From assembly GCA_964582475.1 (NCBI GenBank), contig CAZOQS010000001.1, positions 310,001 to 374,000 on the forward strand: DNA of 64,000 nt, in the 5' to 3' direction. The notes below the pieces were generated by a model. That model ran no database searches, was not told the DNA's origin, and worked only from the letters and a program-made list of their open reading frames with translations. The position numbers were made by a program, and so were the translations under genes. Below are positions 25,174 to 34,400 of the stretch, one piece after another. The stretch is from JAGOTP01 sp964582475. GTDB taxonomy: Bacteria; Patescibacteriota; Patescibacteriia; 2-12-FULL-60-25. Position 1 is the first letter of the stretch. Each line of letters opens with the position of its first letter.

Positions 25174-26385
25174 TTATTGTACAACCTGGAAGGTGGAGAG
25201 TTCGCTGTAGACAAAGCGGTAATCACGGTCGGTGACCACGGCGTACAGCGTGTGGGTTGTTCCTCCGGGAGACGTTTCGTTTTCGTAGGATTCACAGCTC
25301 TGTGTGCCGGTACATTCTTTAATCAGTACTTCATCCATGTAGAGGTGGATCTGGCGTGCTTCAAGGCTTGAATCAAGCTCGACGCGAATCACGCGGGAGG
25401 CGCCGTACAGGACTTGCGACTGTCGCAAGATGCGAATTTCAGAGGAGATCCGATTCGGAAGGATGATCAAGTCTTTGGTGGCCGTTGTCGAAACAAGGGT
25501 CTCTCCTTCACCTGTACTGAATACCGCACGGAGTGGAATCGTTGACGTCGTACGAACGTTTGGAACGGTGAGATCGGCACGGCAAGGACTGGTAGTGCAG
25601 CGCGCTAGGGCGGTGCTTGTGCCGTAGGAAAGAGAGATGTGATCAACGTAGCCACGGGTCACGGAGCCGAGTACGGTTACAATGGCGCCTGGGCTGTAAG
25701 GCCCGCTCGAAAGAATATCGACTCGTCCATCAAACGCCACGGTCGAAGTGGGTGTTGAAGTAGGCGTGGCGGGGGTTGTTGGAGTTGAGGTGGTAACCGG
25801 TGTCACGGGTGTGGATGTCGCTACGGGTGCGGTTGGCGTCGTTACAGTCGTACGCGCTCGGACGTCTGCATCAATCGTCGCCGCCGCTGATTGTTCGCTG
25901 GAAGCGGAGAAGTCAGTCGACTGAACGATTTCGTTTTGAATGCGATAGTTGGTGAAGAAGGCGTCGGGGACATCGCTGACATTGCGGTTCCAAGCGTCTC
26001 CGTACAGCGCGCGAGCCAGCTCCTCTGTTTGCACCCAGCGCAAGACCCCGCCACGAGCGACAGCGTAGACGCGCGGGTCCGTTTGGATCTTCACCATGCG
26101 TGAGCCTGGGCGGATCGTAACGAGTCCGCCAAAGGGGATCTGGGCAAGTTCGGAGTCAGTAATGGTTTGAACGGCGCTAAAATCTGGATACCAGCTATTG
26201 TACGTGGAGAGGTCAGGGAAGGCGTAGCGCGTTGCATTTTCCGAGAAATAATACACGGCGGGTCCAGACGCTTTGACTAGGCTGCCATTTGTAAGGGTTG
26301 CTGCTTGGACCGAAGGAGCGTGGCCGAGCACAAGAGCGAGGCTCAGAGCGCCGACACCAAGGAGAAGGGTACGAAGGTTCATCAT
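25174..26385 (-). CDS. Secreted protein with CPR-type domain and Thr/Pro linker
   Basis: The 403-residue protein has a signal peptide (to about residue 29, VQA). Then comes a domain paralogous to residues 30-160 of the protein at 23903 (both contain G-S-x-VYYF, DPR-YVV/YAV, ALYGDAW and DVPDAFFTNYR). A Thr/Pro-rich linker (about 190-225) leads to two beta-sandwich-like C-terminal stretches with VDHISLSYG and QIHLYMDEVLIKEC. It is probably an extracellular surface protein. No enzyme motif is seen. Confidence 0.8.
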   Translation of the reverse strand: MMNLRTLLLGVGALSLALVLGHAPSVQAATLTNGSLVKASGPAVYYFSENATRYAFPDLSTYNSWYPDFSAVQTITDSELAQIPFGGLVTIRPGSRMVKIQTDPRVYAVARGGVLRWVQTEELARALYGDAWNRNVSDVPDAFFTNYRIQNEIVQSTDFSASSEQSAAATIDADVRARTTVTTPTAPVATSTPVTPVTTSTPTTPATPTSTPTSTVAFDGRVDILSSGPYSPGAIVTVLGSVTRGYVDHISLSYGTSTALARCTTSPCRADLTVPNVRTTSTIPLRAVFSTGEGETLVSTTATKDLIILPNRISSEIRILRQSQVLYGASRVIRVELDSSLEARQIHLYMDEVLIKECTGTQSCESYENETSPGGTTHTLYAVVTDRDYRFVYSELSTFQVVQ

Positions 26386-26392
26386 ATGAAGG

Positions 26393-27079
26393 TTATTGTA
26401 GCTTTAAATGTTCGAGTCGATCCAGCTGACCGAATAAGAAGTCGCGTGGAAAGGCGTGTGTATAAAAGGCGCTGTTCATGCAGAAGTGGGTTGCGCCCGC
26501 TTTTGCGAGTGGAAGAATCGTCTTGTCATTCACTCCGCCATCCACGCTGATCGTGAGCTCGGGCGCCATTTTATGGAGAGCGCGCACGGTGTCAGCGGTT
26601 GCAGGGAGAAGGGCTTGACCACTCTTGCCTGGCTGGACCCCCATCACCTGCACCACGTCTAAGAACTCGAGATAGGGAGTGAGATCCATGAGCGAGGTCC
26701 CCGGCGAGATGGCGAGCCCGACTTCGCGGCCCTGATCTTTGACCTGGTGAATCAAGCTCGAGTGATCGATGTCTGCTTCGATGTGCCAGACGGCACGGCG
26801 AAAGGCGTGAACGTTCTGCCAACGTCCAATCATGGTTACAGGATCCTCCACCATCAGATCAAGCTCGATCTTCGCATGGATCGACCAATTCTTTACGACC
26901 GCTGGATCATGCCAGGTGGTGTTTGGGACGAACTTGCCATCCATAATATCCCACTGGATCCATTTGGAGGCGGTTTCGGCGATCCGGATGTGTTCGCGGC
27001 AGGCCTCTGGAGTCTGTTCTAAGATCGCTGGGAGGATTTCGTAGGGAGGGAGGTAGACAGTTTTTGCGTTGAGATGCAT
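26393..27079 (-). CDS. rpe: Ribulose-phosphate 3-epimerase
   Basis: The 228-residue TIM-barrel protein interconverts ribulose-5-phosphate and xylulose-5-phosphate. Motifs are QWDIMDGKFVPNT (active-site Asp), LDLMVEDP, VMGVQPGKSGQ and SVDGGVNDKT. One difference from the norm is the usual His of the HLMV motif: the sequence reads DLMV, so one metal ligand may be missing. It starts 6 bp after rpiB and is probably co-transcribed with it. Confidence 0.88.
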   Translation of the reverse strand: MHLNAKTVYLPPYEILPAILEQTPEACREHIRIAETASKWIQWDIMDGKFVPNTTWHDPAVVKNWSIHAKIELDLMVEDPVTMIGRWQNVHAFRRAVWHIEADIDHSSLIHQVKDQGREVGLAISPGTSLMDLTPYLEFLDVVQVMGVQPGKSGQALLPATADTVRALHKMAPELTISVDGGVNDKTILPLAKAGATHFCMNSAFYTHAFPRDFLFGQLDRLEHLKLQ

Positions 27080-27085
27080 AGGGGC

Positions 27086-27544
27086 TTAGAGAGAAGGATG
27101 GTCGATTTCAGCGATGCGGCGGAGGTGACGTGGGTCGGAGGATGGTTCGGTGTTGATCCAAGTGTCTAGGATAGCGGGTAGTTCGTTGGGTTGAGTGACT
27201 CGGCCGCCGAGTTCCAGGATATTCGCATGATCGTCCAGACGGGCTCCGCGGGCGTCTTCCGGGGTTCGAATGAGAGCGGCGCGTATGCCAGGGTGGCGAT
27301 TCGCTTCAATGCTGACCCCAATCCCGCTCCCACAGAGCAGCGCCCCCCACATCTGACCTTGGCTCGCGGCGACCTGTTCCGCGACGCGGTGGGCGATTAC
27401 GGGGTAGTCATCGCCGGGTTCCACCGTAGGCGAAAGGTCCTCCACTTCAAAGCCGCGTCCTTTTAGGAGGGGAACCAGAACTTGCTTCAATTCATAGCCG
27501 GCATGATCGGCGCCAACGATCACCCGAGAGGGGAGAAACGACAT
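27086..27544 (-). CDS. rpiB: Ribose-5-phosphate isomerase B
   Basis: The protein (152 residues from the ATG at 27544) has ADHAGYELK at its start, the catalytic LCGSGIGVSIEANR motif and LDDHANILELGGR, all diagnostic of RpiB. It converts ribulose-5-phosphate to ribose-5-phosphate. It precedes rpe with a 6-bp gap and is divergent from ileS. Confidence 0.94.
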   Translation of the reverse strand: MSFLPSRVIVGADHAGYELKQVLVPLLKGRGFEVEDLSPTVEPGDDYPVIAHRVAEQVAASQGQMWGALLCGSGIGVSIEANRHPGIRAALIRTPEDARGARLDDHANILELGGRVTQPNELPAILDTWINTEPSSDPRHLRRIAEIDHPSL

Positions 27545-27613
27545 ATGGGAGAATGCTAGCACACTTCCTTGACCAAGTGCCGAGTTCCCCGCATCCTTAG
27601 TCTACTCACGTCT

Positions 27614-30547
27614 ATGTCTGCTCCTCCCTCCTCTTCCCCTGAAAAAAAGCCCCTTTTCCCTTCGATCGAAGAGGGGATCTCGGCCTATTGGACCGCTGAA
27701 CGCATTTTTGAGCGGAGTATTGACGAACGCCCGGCGGATAAGGGCTTCGCGTTTTACCATGGGCCGCCGTTTGCGACCGGTCTTCCACACTATGGGCATT
27801 TGTTGCAATCCGCCATTCAGGATGCCGTGCCCCGCTACTGGACCATGCAAGGTTTCCGCATTCCCCGAAAATGGGGCTGGGATTGTCATGGGCTACCGAT
27901 CGAGAACTTGATCGAGAAAGAGCTGAAATTTACCTCGAAGAAAGACATCGAGGATTACGGGATCGATAAGTTTAACGCGGCTTGTCGCGCATCGATTTTT
28001 ACGTACGAACAAGAATGGGGGAAAAATATCAACCGTCTCGGACGCTGGGTTGAGTTCGATGATTCCTACAAGACGATGGACAACAATTACATCGAGTCCG
28101 TCTGGTGGGTTTTCTCTGAGCTGTATAAGAAGGAGCATATCTATAAAGGTTTGCGCGTTTCTTTGTATTGCCCACGTTGCGCGACACCAATCTCGAACTT
28201 CGAGGTCGCGATGGGAAATTCGTACATCGATCGGGAAGATCCAGCGATCTTTATTAAATTCCCGGTGGAAGGTCAGGAGAAGACGTCCTTTGTTGCTTGG
28301 ACGACGACACCTTGGTCCGTGCCCGGCGTGACGGGTTTGGCGGTGAGCGCAAAGCTTGAATATGCCTACGTGCGCTCTCGCGAAACGGGTGAGGTCGTAG
28401 TCTGTGCCGCCACACGCGTCGAAGAGGTCTTCAAGGATCAGTCACCAGAGAGTTACGAAATTATCAATCGCGTTTCCGGAACAGAATTGGTCGGCATGCG
28501 CGTTGTATTACCTTATTTGTTCTTGCCGATGGATTTGCAGGCGGCTGGACGTGTCATTTTAGGTGACCACGTTACGGATGAGGTTGGTACGGGCGTCGTG
28601 ACAACGGCTCCCGCCTTTGGAGAAGAGGACTTGATCGCGGGTCAAGCCGCAGGCTTACCGATTGCGCAAACGTTGAACGATGAAGGGGTATTCATCTCGG
28701 CTTGTGGAATCTTCGCTGGAAAAAAGACCGCTGAAGCGAACCCGATGGTGATCGATGATCTGAGCCAGCGCGGTCTCTTGTGGCGCGAAGAAAAGATCAC
28801 GCATAGTGTGGCGATCTGTTGGCGCTGTGATACGCACCTGCTCTACAAAGCGCAGCCTGCCTGGTTCGTGAATGTCACGAAGCTTAAGCCGTCCATGTTG
28901 AAGACAGCTGAAAAGATTAATTGGCACCCCGCACATTTCAAGGAAGGGCGTTTTGGTCGTGGGCTTGATACTGCACCTGATTGGAATATTTCGCGCAGTC
29001 GGTATTGGGGGTCACCGATCCCTGTGTGGGAATGTGTATCGTGTAGCGAACGGACGGTTGTATCTTCGATCGACGACTTGAAGAAAAAGGCGAAACCAGA
29101 AACCTGGCCCGCCGAGTTCGATGCACACCGTCCCTTTATCGATAACATTGTATTATCGTGTGCGTGTGGAGGCGAGCAGAAACGTATTCCTGAAGTCTTC
29201 GACTGTTGGTTTGAATCGGGGAGTATGCCAGTGGCGTCCGTGCACTATCCGTTCGAAAATAAAAAATGGTTTGACGGACATTTCCCTGCCGACTTCATCG
29301 CAGAAGGGCAGGATCAAACGCGTGGCTGGTTCTACACGATGCATGTGTTGTCGACCGCGCTCTTTGATAAACCCGCGTTTAAGGACGTGATCGTGACAGG
29401 CATGATTCTCGCGAGCGACGGGAAGAAGATGTCGAAGAAGTTGAAGAACTACCCTGACCCTTGGACCGTGTTTACGACGCATGGAGCCGATGCGTTGCGG
29501 TACTATCTCTTGTCTTCACCGGTCGTTGAGGCGGACTCATTGAACTTCTCTGAGCATGATTTGCAGTCGGTCGTGCGTGGTTTCTTGAACCTGCTCTGGA
29601 ACGTCAAAACGTTCTATGAAACGTATGCCAAGGATCAGCGCATCGAATTAACGATGCCACGGAGTGCACACGTGCTCGATCGTTGGCTCTTCTCACGCTT
29701 CCATCAGTTACTCGCAGACGTTACAAAATCAATGGATGGCTACGAACTAGCGGCAGCAGCGCGCCCACTCCGTGCGTTTGTGGATGATCTGTCGACCTGG
29801 TGGCTCCGCCGTTCGCGTGAGCGCTTTAAGTCCGAGCATGAATACGAACGCCTGGATGCGCTTCGAACGTTAAAAGAAATTCTCGAAGAGTTCTCAAAAA
29901 TGATCGCCCCGTTCATGCCCTTTATCGCGGAGCGGATCTATCTCGACATCGGCGGCCAGAAGAGCTCGGTGCATTTGGAATTATGGCCAAAGGTCCAAGA
30001 GCGCTATATCAACGATAAGTTGATGCAAGATATGGCCTGGGTGCGCCAGATGGTCTCGAAGGGTCAGGAGGCGCGTAACGTCAGCAAGATTCCTGTGCGT
30101 CAGGCGTTGGCGAAGGTCACGCTGTTCGTGCGCTCGGCAGAAGATGTCCAGCGTCTCGCGCATCAAGGTGACCTGATGTCACTCGTACGGGATGAATTGA
30201 ACGTGGAGTTGGTCCAGTTGGCGCAAGCTCCCGCCGAAGCGACGGAAGATACGGTTGAGCTCGATACGGTGATTACTCCAGAGTTACGCAAAAAGGGGCT
30301 GCGACGTGAGCTGATGCGTCAGATGATGGCCTATCGCAAACAATTAGGTCTCTCGCCAGCGGATGTCGTGCGTTTTGGGTATGAAACGCAGAACGCAGAG
30401 CTTAAACAATTGATTGAAGAATCCGCTACAGAATTGGCGAAGGATGTGCGTGCGAGTGAGCTCGTCCCTGCGACGGGCTTGTCTGAGCCGGAAGCGGTCC
30501 GTGCGGAGGTGGGGGAAGGAGAAGTATACTTGGTACGCTTAGTCTAA
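27614..30547 (+). CDS. ileS: Isoleucyl-tRNA synthetase
   Basis: IleRS charges tRNA-Ile. The start used is the ATG at 27614; the longer frame overlaps the rpiB promoter region. The 977-residue protein has the class I signatures HYGH (in GLPHYGHLL) and KMSKK (in DGKKMSKKLKNY), a GWDCHGLPIE substrate loop, an editing domain with TTPWSVPG, and the C-terminal anticodon-binding domain. The two-lysine form of KMSKS and the length match the eukaryotic-like IleRS branch found in several bacterial groups. Confidence 0.96.
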   Translation: MSAPPSSSPEKKPLFPSIEEGISAYWTAERIFERSIDERPADKGFAFYHGPPFATGLPHYGHLLQSAIQDAVPRYWTMQGFRIPRKWGWDCHGLPIENLIEKELKFTSKKDIEDYGIDKFNAACRASIFTYEQEWGKNINRLGRWVEFDDSYKTMDNNYIESVWWVFSELYKKEHIYKGLRVSLYCPRCATPISNFEVAMGNSYIDREDPAIFIKFPVEGQEKTSFVAWTTTPWSVPGVTGLAVSAKLEYAYVRSRETGEVVVCAATRVEEVFKDQSPESYEIINRVSGTELVGMRVVLPYLFLPMDLQAAGRVILGDHVTDEVGTGVVTTAPAFGEEDLIAGQAAGLPIAQTLNDEGVFISACGIFAGKKTAEANPMVIDDLSQRGLLWREEKITHSVAICWRCDTHLLYKAQPAWFVNVTKLKPSMLKTAEKINWHPAHFKEGRFGRGLDTAPDWNISRSRYWGSPIPVWECVSCSERTVVSSIDDLKKKAKPETWPAEFDAHRPFIDNIVLSCACGGEQKRIPEVFDCWFESGSMPVASVHYPFENKKWFDGHFPADFIAEGQDQTRGWFYTMHVLSTALFDKPAFKDVIVTGMILASDGKKMSKKLKNYPDPWTVFTTHGADALRYYLLSSPVVEADSLNFSEHDLQSVVRGFLNLLWNVKTFYETYAKDQRIELTMPRSAHVLDRWLFSRFHQLLADVTKSMDGYELAAAARPLRAFVDDLSTWWLRRSRERFKSEHEYERLDALRTLKEILEEFSKMIAPFMPFIAERIYLDIGGQKSSVHLELWPKVQERYINDKLMQDMAWVRQMVSKGQEARNVSKIPVRQALAKVTLFVRSAEDVQRLAHQGDLMSLVRDELNVELVQLAQAPAEATEDTVELDTVITPELRKKGLRRELMRQMMAYRKQLGLSPADVVRFGYETQNAELKQLIEESATELAKDVRASELVPATGLSEPEAVRAEVGEGEVYLVRLV

Positions 30548-30567
30548 ACTCTTGAATTATTTCGCAT

Positions 30568-31398
30568 ATGTACACTCGATCTTTGATGCGCTCCTTCTCC
30601 GCCTTCGCGGTGGGGGGACTGGTTCTCTTGGGCGCCGGTTGTAGCCGTGAACCGGCACCTGCGGCCCCCGCAGCGGGCACAGGTGCAGAGGCGGTCGTTC
30701 CTTCCGCAGAAGGAACGCGGGGTGGGGCAGCGATGGTGGCACGCGGTGCGTGCGATCACCCATATTACCCTCTCCGTCCTGGATACGAGGTTCGGTATCG
30801 GAGCGAATTTCCCGCGATCGGAGGGGTGTCTTCGGGGGGATATGTGCTGAAGGTTACGGAAGCAACAGCGACAACTGCGAAGTTGGTAGCCACCTTTGAC
30901 TCCTCAACGCCTGACCAGCCGCCGATTGTATCTGAGCAATTGATCGAATGTGCGAACGGAGGGCTCATGGCGCGATCCTATATCGACATGGGTTCACGGG
31001 TTGCGGGTGGGTCTGCAGCGAATCAATTCCGGGTTGTTACGCGAAATTCAAGTGGAGATATGCTTCCGGCGGACGTACGCGTTGGGTCAGAATGGCGCAA
31101 TGGATTCGATATTCGCATGGAAGCAACGACGCCTGGGCCAGACAGTCCATTACGCGAACCGATTGACCTCACCGTCTCCATCACGCGTCGCGCGGTTGCG
31201 GCAGAGCGTGTGCGTGTTCCAGCGGGTGAGTATGACGCGCTCAAAATCCTTGCGACAACCGATCTGGGGATGGGATCGAGTATTCGAGGGACAGAGTGGT
31301 GGGTTGAGGGTGTAGGGATGGTGAAATCCACCTATGACTTAGGCTCCGGATCTGAAACAGCGATTACAGAGGCCACGAGTGTAACGGTTCCTCGGTAA
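30568..31398 (+). CDS. Lipoprotein of unknown function
   Basis: The 276-residue protein starts with a signal peptide ending in lipobox LLGAGC (Cys at about residue 25), followed by an Ala/Pro-rich linker. The rest is a beta-rich domain beginning DHPYYPLRPGYEVRYRSEF and ending GTEWWVEGVGMVKSTYD. This resembles the DUF3108/LolA-like outer-surface fold in general pattern, but I cannot name it. It follows ileS by 20 bp and has its own terminator. Confidence 0.82.
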   Translation: MYTRSLMRSFSAFAVGGLVLLGAGCSREPAPAAPAAGTGAEAVVPSAEGTRGGAAMVARGACDHPYYPLRPGYEVRYRSEFPAIGGVSSGGYVLKVTEATATTAKLVATFDSSTPDQPPIVSEQLIECANGGLMARSYIDMGSRVAGGSAANQFRVVTRNSSGDMLPADVRVGSEWRNGFDIRMEATTPGPDSPLREPIDLTVSITRRAVAAERVRVPAGEYDALKILATTDLGMGSSIRGTEWWVEGVGMVKSTYDLGSGSETAITEATSVTVPR

Positions 31399-31412
31399 GA
31401 CCGAGGCAGGCG

Positions 31413-31446
31413 AAACACACCGTCTCCTGAGAGGGGCGGTGTGTTT
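31413..31446 (+). terminator. Intrinsic terminator
   Basis: AAACACACCG (31413-31422) pairs with CGGTGTGTTT (31437-31446), and T-rich sequence follows. It ends the ileS-lipoprotein run. Confidence 0.88.
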
Positions 31447-31499
31447 GTGTTTAAGGGTATGGCGCTCGTAGAACGCATCTAGTATGATGTTGGGCATCT

Positions 31500-34400
31500 A
31501 TGTTTAGCCCTTTCATTTCGACGAAAAAAACGCTGCCAGTTGGTCGCAGGACGGAGATGCTACAGCCTTGGGTGCTACGAGGATTGGGGGTGTTCGCGCT
31601 GATGCTGGTTTCTGTACTCGGTCTTTCTCATTCCGCATCGGCGGCCACCTGTACATTCGCATCGACGGAAGCATTGAACAGCTTTAACGTAGCCGATAAC
31701 TGGTCTTGTCTGGCGGTGCCGGGAGTGGGGGATGACGTTGTGATTCCAGCGGCAACAACAACGAACCTCGCCGTTCCGATTAACGTTGGAAGTCTGTCGA
31801 TCAGTGGTACGCTCTTTACGGATTCGCATGCGATGACGGTCGTTGGAACGACCGATATTCTCTCTGGAGGGCTTTTGCTTAACTCTACTTCTGACTGGCA
31901 ATTTGATGGAGCCGTTACGAACGATGGAACCGTCACCTTGGCGGATGGGCATGCGACAAGTAGCGTGCAAATTACAAACACAGGGACTTGGAATGGGGGG
32001 ACGGGGACCCTGGCGATGACAGGCACGGGAAACATCTGGCTCGGTGCGGGAGCCGTTGACCCGGGAACGGGTCGTGTTCGTATGACGGGTGATGCGGGGG
32101 ATGCCTACTTTACTTTGGCTAGCTTCTACAATCTTGATGTCGTAAATACGGGCTTGTCGTCACCCTACCCACAAGGACAGTTTACGATTGCTAACGACCT
32201 GTACATCGAGTCTGGTTCTAGCTTCACGTTTAATAACCTATCGGTAGTTATTTCAGGTGACTTCATCAATGATGGTACGGTGCTTCTCACAAGTAGCATC
32301 TCAAATACAAATGCGGTCGGCGGTGACCTGTCGAATAGCGGTACTCTTATCTGTGCTGGCCCGTGTACGCTCTATGTCGGTGGAGCGTTAGTAAACACAG
32401 GCGATTTCAGCACTTCTGCGAATGTAGACGTCCATTTTAGTGGGGCTGCCGGTCAATCGGTGAGTGGTTTAGTGTGGAATTCGATGACTGTAGATAAGCC
32501 AATGGGGGCAGTTGTCTTGACTGCTTCAACGACGGTCATGAATGCACTCACGCTGACGTCGGGCGAATTTATCGTAGCAACCGATCCCTTGTCGGTTCAT
32601 GGAACGACGACCGTGCAATCAAATATGGTGTTTTCGGCGGTCGATGCACCGCTGTATTTTGCTGGACAAGTGACCTCGACAGGAGCGATCTACCTTGGAG
32701 CGAGTACGACTCAGTTCATGGCGGAGCTTATAAACAACGGTGAACTTCAACTTGAGTCCGGTTTTACGACGACTACTCTGTCGATTACGAACAATGGGTC
32801 CATCTACGGCGGCTCAGCCACGTTTGTGCTGATGAGTGACTTTACGACTACAGGGACGTTTATCCCCGGAAGTGGAACGGTTATTTACACAGGAGCGGAG
32901 TTTATTGCGCCTTGGAACTATCACAATCTTATTGCTCGAAGAGCTTCAACCAGTCTTTCGGGTTCGGACATATCTGCGACAGTGAACGGAACATTGACTG
33001 TTGAGTCCGGGAATACCTTAAACATTAACAACCTAGGCTTGACCCAGACAGCTCTGAGCTTGAATGTACGCGACTGGGTTAATCATGGGTTCGTTGTTTT
33101 CACGGATGCAGGTGCTCCGGGCTTTGGTCCATCGGTTAGCTCAACAGGCTCTATCGTGACGCATGGGTCATTTTCCTTGGGGGCTGGCTCTCTCCTCGAT
33201 ATTGATGGAACGATCGATACACAAGGCGCAGGAAGCTACAGTTTCGGAGCTCTGTCCCATGTGCGGTATACAACAACCACTCCATTTACCATTTTCGCAG
33301 AGACCTACGGGAATCTGAGTTTGGTTGGGGCAACGTCTTATTTCCTCGATAACACCGTCACCGCTGTAGCTACGACGACCATTGTCACTGGGGCAACGCT
33401 TGATTTGAATGGTCAGTCATTTATGGCAGACGGAGACCTGGTGAACGAGGGGGAAATCTTTTCTCTACCGGGTTCTCACCTACACTACGATGTCGACTAT
33501 CTTGTCTTTACATCGAGTACAGGAGACGTCGTGACATCCACCTATGCAACACATTCGGTATACGTCCTGTTAAAGGACTCAGGGCTGAACTTGGATGGGA
33601 CAACCCCAGAAACGGTCATGATCACTGTCACGAGTACAGTAGCTGCAGGGGCAGATTCAGAGACAATTACCTTAACAGAAACAACCCCATCTTCAGGTAT
33701 TTTTACGAATGCGGCTGGGTTATTGGTTGCCGCGAGTGGAATAGCGGTGCCGGATGACGGGCTCCTTGATCTTGTTGCTAATGGAGATATTCAGACAACA
33801 TACGTTGATGCGGATGCCGTAACGGCCGATGCAACGTCCACGTCGATTGTGGCGTTTGCTACGCCGCCGAACAATGCCCCGTTCGAACCTTCCGCGCTCG
33901 GGCCAGAAGATTTATGGGATGGTTCAACGACGAGTACGCTTACGCCAAACTTCTATTTCAACCTGAGCGATTTGGATGCTATGGATGATGTTGGGTACCA
34001 AATCCAGATTGATGACACCTTCGACTTCTCTTCACCAGTTGTTGATTACACCTCTGATCTAGGCGTGCAAGGAGCTTTCAGCTTCCTCGTAGGCCAGGCA
34101 GCGGGTACGGGGGTATATACAGTTGGGGCAGAGAGTGAGCCGCTGACAGCCGGATCGTACTACTGGCGTGTGCGTGCTCTTGATGCAGGATCTTTCTCTG
34201 CCTACGTGCTCGCGACAAGCAGCGGAATCGTTGCCTTTACAACAGATGGTGGAAACATTGCTCCGTCTACGCCTTCCGCTCTCGGTCCGACGGATCTTGT
34301 AGATGGTTCATCAACGAGTACGGGTACGATGATCTTCAACTTCACGTTAGCGGATGATGATGTGCTTGATGAGCTCGCCTATATCATTCAAATCGATGAT

